Positions 61,389 to 64,000 of a stretch of DNA of 64,000 nt are shown one piece after another (within the stretch, counting starts at the first letter, position 1; each line of letters begins with the position of its first letter). A model generated the notes under the pieces. It was given only the letters and a program-made list of their open reading frames with translations, made no database searches and was not told the DNA's origin. The translations under genes were made by a program, and so were the position numbers. The stretch is from Ascaris suum. Lineage: Eukaryota; Nematoda; Chromadorea; Rhabditida; Ascarididae. The stretch covers positions 4,984,336 through 5,048,335 of the forward strand of contig CM024174.1 in NCBI GenBank assembly GCA_013433145.1, written 5' to 3'.

Positions 61389-61694
61389 CTAGAGTGTGTA
61401 AATTTGTTCAGTTGTGAGACACATCGGCTTTCGCATATCCCTTCGATGTCTGTTTGCTTCGGAAGGTGGTGTGGATCGAGTTTGCAAAAAATGTGAGTTG
61501 AGAAGTCGAGCGAGAAACGGCCGAATCTGAACACACAATGCTTTCTCGCAAATTTGCTCCCACCACATCACACAAGCGGTGATGTTTGACGAAATGCTCT
61601 CAGTAGCAGTATATTTTTTGACTTGAGACCAATCTACAGCATTTGTTGCGGCTTTGTAGCCGTACCTTCTTGGCCACCTTGGATAAACACTCAT
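61389..61694 (-). CDS. candidate ORF, 101 aa, unrecognised
   Basis: ATG to TAG frame reading MSVYPRWPRRYGYKAATNA, then VDWSQVKKYTATESISSN, then CVMWWEQICEKAL and a basic end (SEANRHRRDMRKPM). There is no signal peptide, no splice evidence and no family. A second overlapping minus-strand frame (61316-61534) is open too, which lowers confidence. Confidence 0.22.
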   Translation of the reverse strand: MSVYPRWPRRYGYKAATNAVDWSQVKKYTATESISSNITACVMWWEQICEKALCVQIRPFLARLLNSHFLQTRSTPPSEANRHRRDMRKPMCLTTEQIYTL

Positions 61695-63868
61695 TCCTTA
61701 TCTTCTACACCTCATTGACGCTCATTCCTGCGACGTTTTGTTAGCGCTATCGGTTAAATATCTCCTTTATAGCCAATCAAGGAAACCTATTCTTTACAGT
61801 CTCTAAGTCTACCTTCCTCTCTTATTCAAGGAAATTAGCTGCAAAATTCAAGCAGTCCCAAAAAAACCTTTCTTTCAGGACCTTTAAGGCCAAAAATTTC
61901 ACATATAGGGACAGACCCAAACCACCACCGGGAATCCTTCATTGCAATTCATTTTACATATTTTGCAACAATGTTTTGCATTTGAACACTCATTATCGCA
62001 CCCATAGGCAACGCATTCCTCCCGCATATTGTGCGAAATCAACCGAGAGGTGAATTTTCAGTACGGAGCTCTCGAACATTTTTCGCTTCTCGTTAAGTTC
62101 AAAAGGCGACCGAAGAACCAACTCATAACGGGAAGGAAGCTTTCGCCTTTCTGCGAAAAAAATTTAACTTTCAGCCGTTGTTTCCTCCGTAAAACGAGAA
62201 GGGAAGGGAGACCGAGAGGGAGTCTCAACAGTAAGATCGATCATTGGCAGCTCTCCAAAAACCTCACAATTATTGCAAAAGAAGAAAATAACAGCAATCA
62301 AAGTTGCTTGTTTTAAACAAATAACAAGTGAGAGCGAAATGATTCGAGACTCTTTTGCACACCAAAGTTCATAAACTATGAAAATACACGCTCAAGTGAA
62401 CATTTACAACAGTGGCGGATTTTCCACCTGTCATCTCCATCCCTTCGCTCTCTCCTTGTCCCCTTCCTCTTTCTCCCTCCCTCTATCGCGCCTCTTCTAT
62501 TTCTGATTCCACCCCCCCCCCCCTCTCCTTTCCATATCAATCTGCAATCCATGCAAGTTGACTGATCTTGAAGTTATTAAAAGAAGACAGAAATATTTAT
62601 CACAGTAATCTACACTACAAGAAGGATAATAAATCAAAAAAAGAAAACAAAGAATACATGCAGATGCAGAAAAACGTTATCATATTGCTTCGCTTCTTTA
62701 CTTCGAAAGTGAAAGTGAAGCCATTTACGGCACAACATACGTCGTATAGTCCGCGAAGCATTGATGGCCCACCCAGCAAGTTGAATGGTGGAAGAAGAAG
62801 AACAATCTTTACTCAAATAAGAATAAATTGAATGAAGAAAATTGCGATAAGCAGAGAAGTATATACACTGCAGCGGTGATAAAACAATAAGACGGTGAAT
62901 TTTCTGGGAGAAGCGAACTGCACGGACAAAAATCGCCGCATCCTTCATCGACTGCGTCAACAAGGCTCGAGGCGCTCGTTCCAGTTTATTTCTTTAAAAA
63001 TCCCGAGACAACAAATTTACACAGTAGTGCATATTGGACGTCGCACTTGAAAAATGAATGCAAAGCACGTGAAATCGGCTTCCTGGCTGGCATATAACGA
63101 CATACAAAATATTCACACGACATACCATTCATTGCATCTAAGTACGAGTGGCCTGCGTATGCACAGGCGGAACGAACTCGGAATATGTTGTTCATTTCCA
63201 CAGTCGGGGCATTTTCGCGGCCACAGAGAAAAGAGACGGACACAAAATAGGCAGTGAGGTCCTATATTGATTGCCCACCAAGCTCGTCACCTTCGCCGAA
63301 GATATCCTGCTACGCTCGAATGTGCCGAGCAACATTGAATGTTTTGCTGGTTTTTTGATTGCCTACGTCCTAGTGCAGCACAACCAACTTTGTGGTGAAC
63401 CGAAGTCCATCGTTTAATTTCACGCTTATTGCTGAGGCTGAGAATTCCATCTTGGGGTCAGAAACGATGCCTTATGTTTTCATCGTCTTCACACCTGCTT
63501 TGTCGCCTCACTTTCCAGAGCTTATAGGCTATGCTGTTGGCAGCTTCACAGCTAAACAAGACAATGGTGCTGGCACCAGCCACTGGAATCACTCTTGCAT
63601 CAGGCAACAAACTGATACTTCGTCTTGCCTGAGGTTATATGACGTGATATGTGTGGACAGAAAGCAGAAAACGGACACAAATTCCCTTGGTCGTAATAAA
63701 AATGATCCAATTTCCCACATAACCACCAAAATTTTCCTTCCCTCTTCCTATTTACCTTCACACCTTTCTTCCTCTGTCTCATCCTTAGCACCTCTTCAGA
63801 GAGAAAAACACCACAGCATCTACTCTTTCTATATATTAGCACATCGTCAAAGAAAAAAACGCGACAAC

Positions 63869-64000
63869 ATGGGCAGCAGTGCCGTTGATCAGCTGTATTC
63901 GGTGAAAACATTTACAATCCTTAGCCATCTTTCTATCGGTGACCTACTGGAAATGGAACGGTTTCTCTTGATGATAGCGCAAGTGGTGAAAATAAATCAT
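63869..64000 (+). CDS. 5' end of a gene running off the window
   Basis: From ATG at 63869 the + strand stays open for 44 codons to the last base of the window. It reads MGSSAVDQLYSVKTFTILSH, then LSIGDLLEMERFLLMIAQVV, then KINH. It looks helical and protein-like with no signal peptide. The ATG follows an A-rich leader (AAAGAAAAAAACGCGACAAC), a good nematode start context. The remainder and the identity are outside the window. No family recognised. Confidence 0.42.
   Translation, partial: MGSSAVDQLYSVKTFTILSHLSIGDLLEMERFLLMIAQVVKINH

Larger units (their letters stand above)
58727..63868. other. mostly non-coding; two weak ORFs and short GC-rich block
   Basis: Contains likely promoter DNA for the minus-strand gene ending at 58726 and for the gene starting at 63869. 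59.15-59.7 kb is clearly more GC-rich than its surroundings. A poly-C run lies at about 62512-62522. Apart from the two ORFs listed, nothing is supported. Confidence 0.4.

Overview
This is eukaryotic nuclear DNA, and almost certainly from a nematode. Genes are split by introns of about 70 bases to more than 7 kb. Acceptors are mostly of the TTTCAG type with no long polypyrimidine tract. Several coding starts sit just after an AG, as at spliced-leader sites. Two small secreted Gly/Tyr-rich peptides look like nematode epidermal antimicrobial peptides. Long, AT-rich introns with (AT)n and poly-C/poly-G runs suggest a strongylid-like clade V parasite rather than Caenorhabditis; that placement is inference. 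No bacterial operon, rRNA, convincing tRNA, CRISPR array or intact transposon was seen. Gene models were assembled by hand by matching splice sites and reading-frame phase between exons.

Layout. 0-4.5 kb: no supported gene, two adjacent hairpins. 4.49-4.67 kb: one possible + strand exon. 5.4-6.55 kb: two minus-strand Gly/Tyr-rich peptide genes in tandem. 8.6-9.3 kb: possible minus-strand exons of unknown function. 13.2-17.2 kb: a + strand HAD phosphatase of the phosphoglycolate/4-nitrophenyl phosphatase family, with all four HAD motifs. 18.2-37.2 kb: a minus-strand gene of about ten exons that I read as a homologue of nuclear cap-binding protein subunit 3 (NCBP3). It has an RRM-like core, an acidic stretch and a basic tail, and most of the region is intron.

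38-46 kb: mostly non-coding, with two candidate + strand reading frames and an (AT)n tract. 46.2-54.6 kb: an eight-exon minus-strand gene for a secreted, cysteine-rich protein resembling the chondroitin proteoglycan 4 (CPG4) family. 55.7-58.7 kb: two unrecognised genes interleaved on opposite strands. One is a complete five-exon minus-strand gene of 245 residues. The other is a + strand gene whose last coding exon appears to lie in an intron of the first. 59-63.8 kb: mostly non-coding with two weak ORFs. A + strand gene probably begins at 63869 and runs off the window.

The genes do not form a pathway. They are housekeeping functions (metabolite-repair phosphatase, mRNA cap/export factor) beside secreted nematode-type proteins (antimicrobial-like peptides, proteoglycan-like protein). 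The most notable observations are the altered cap-contact (WLDD) motif in the NCBP3-like RRM, the interleaved antisense pair at 55.7-58.7 kb, and a possible Cys-pair N-terminal extension on the phosphatase.
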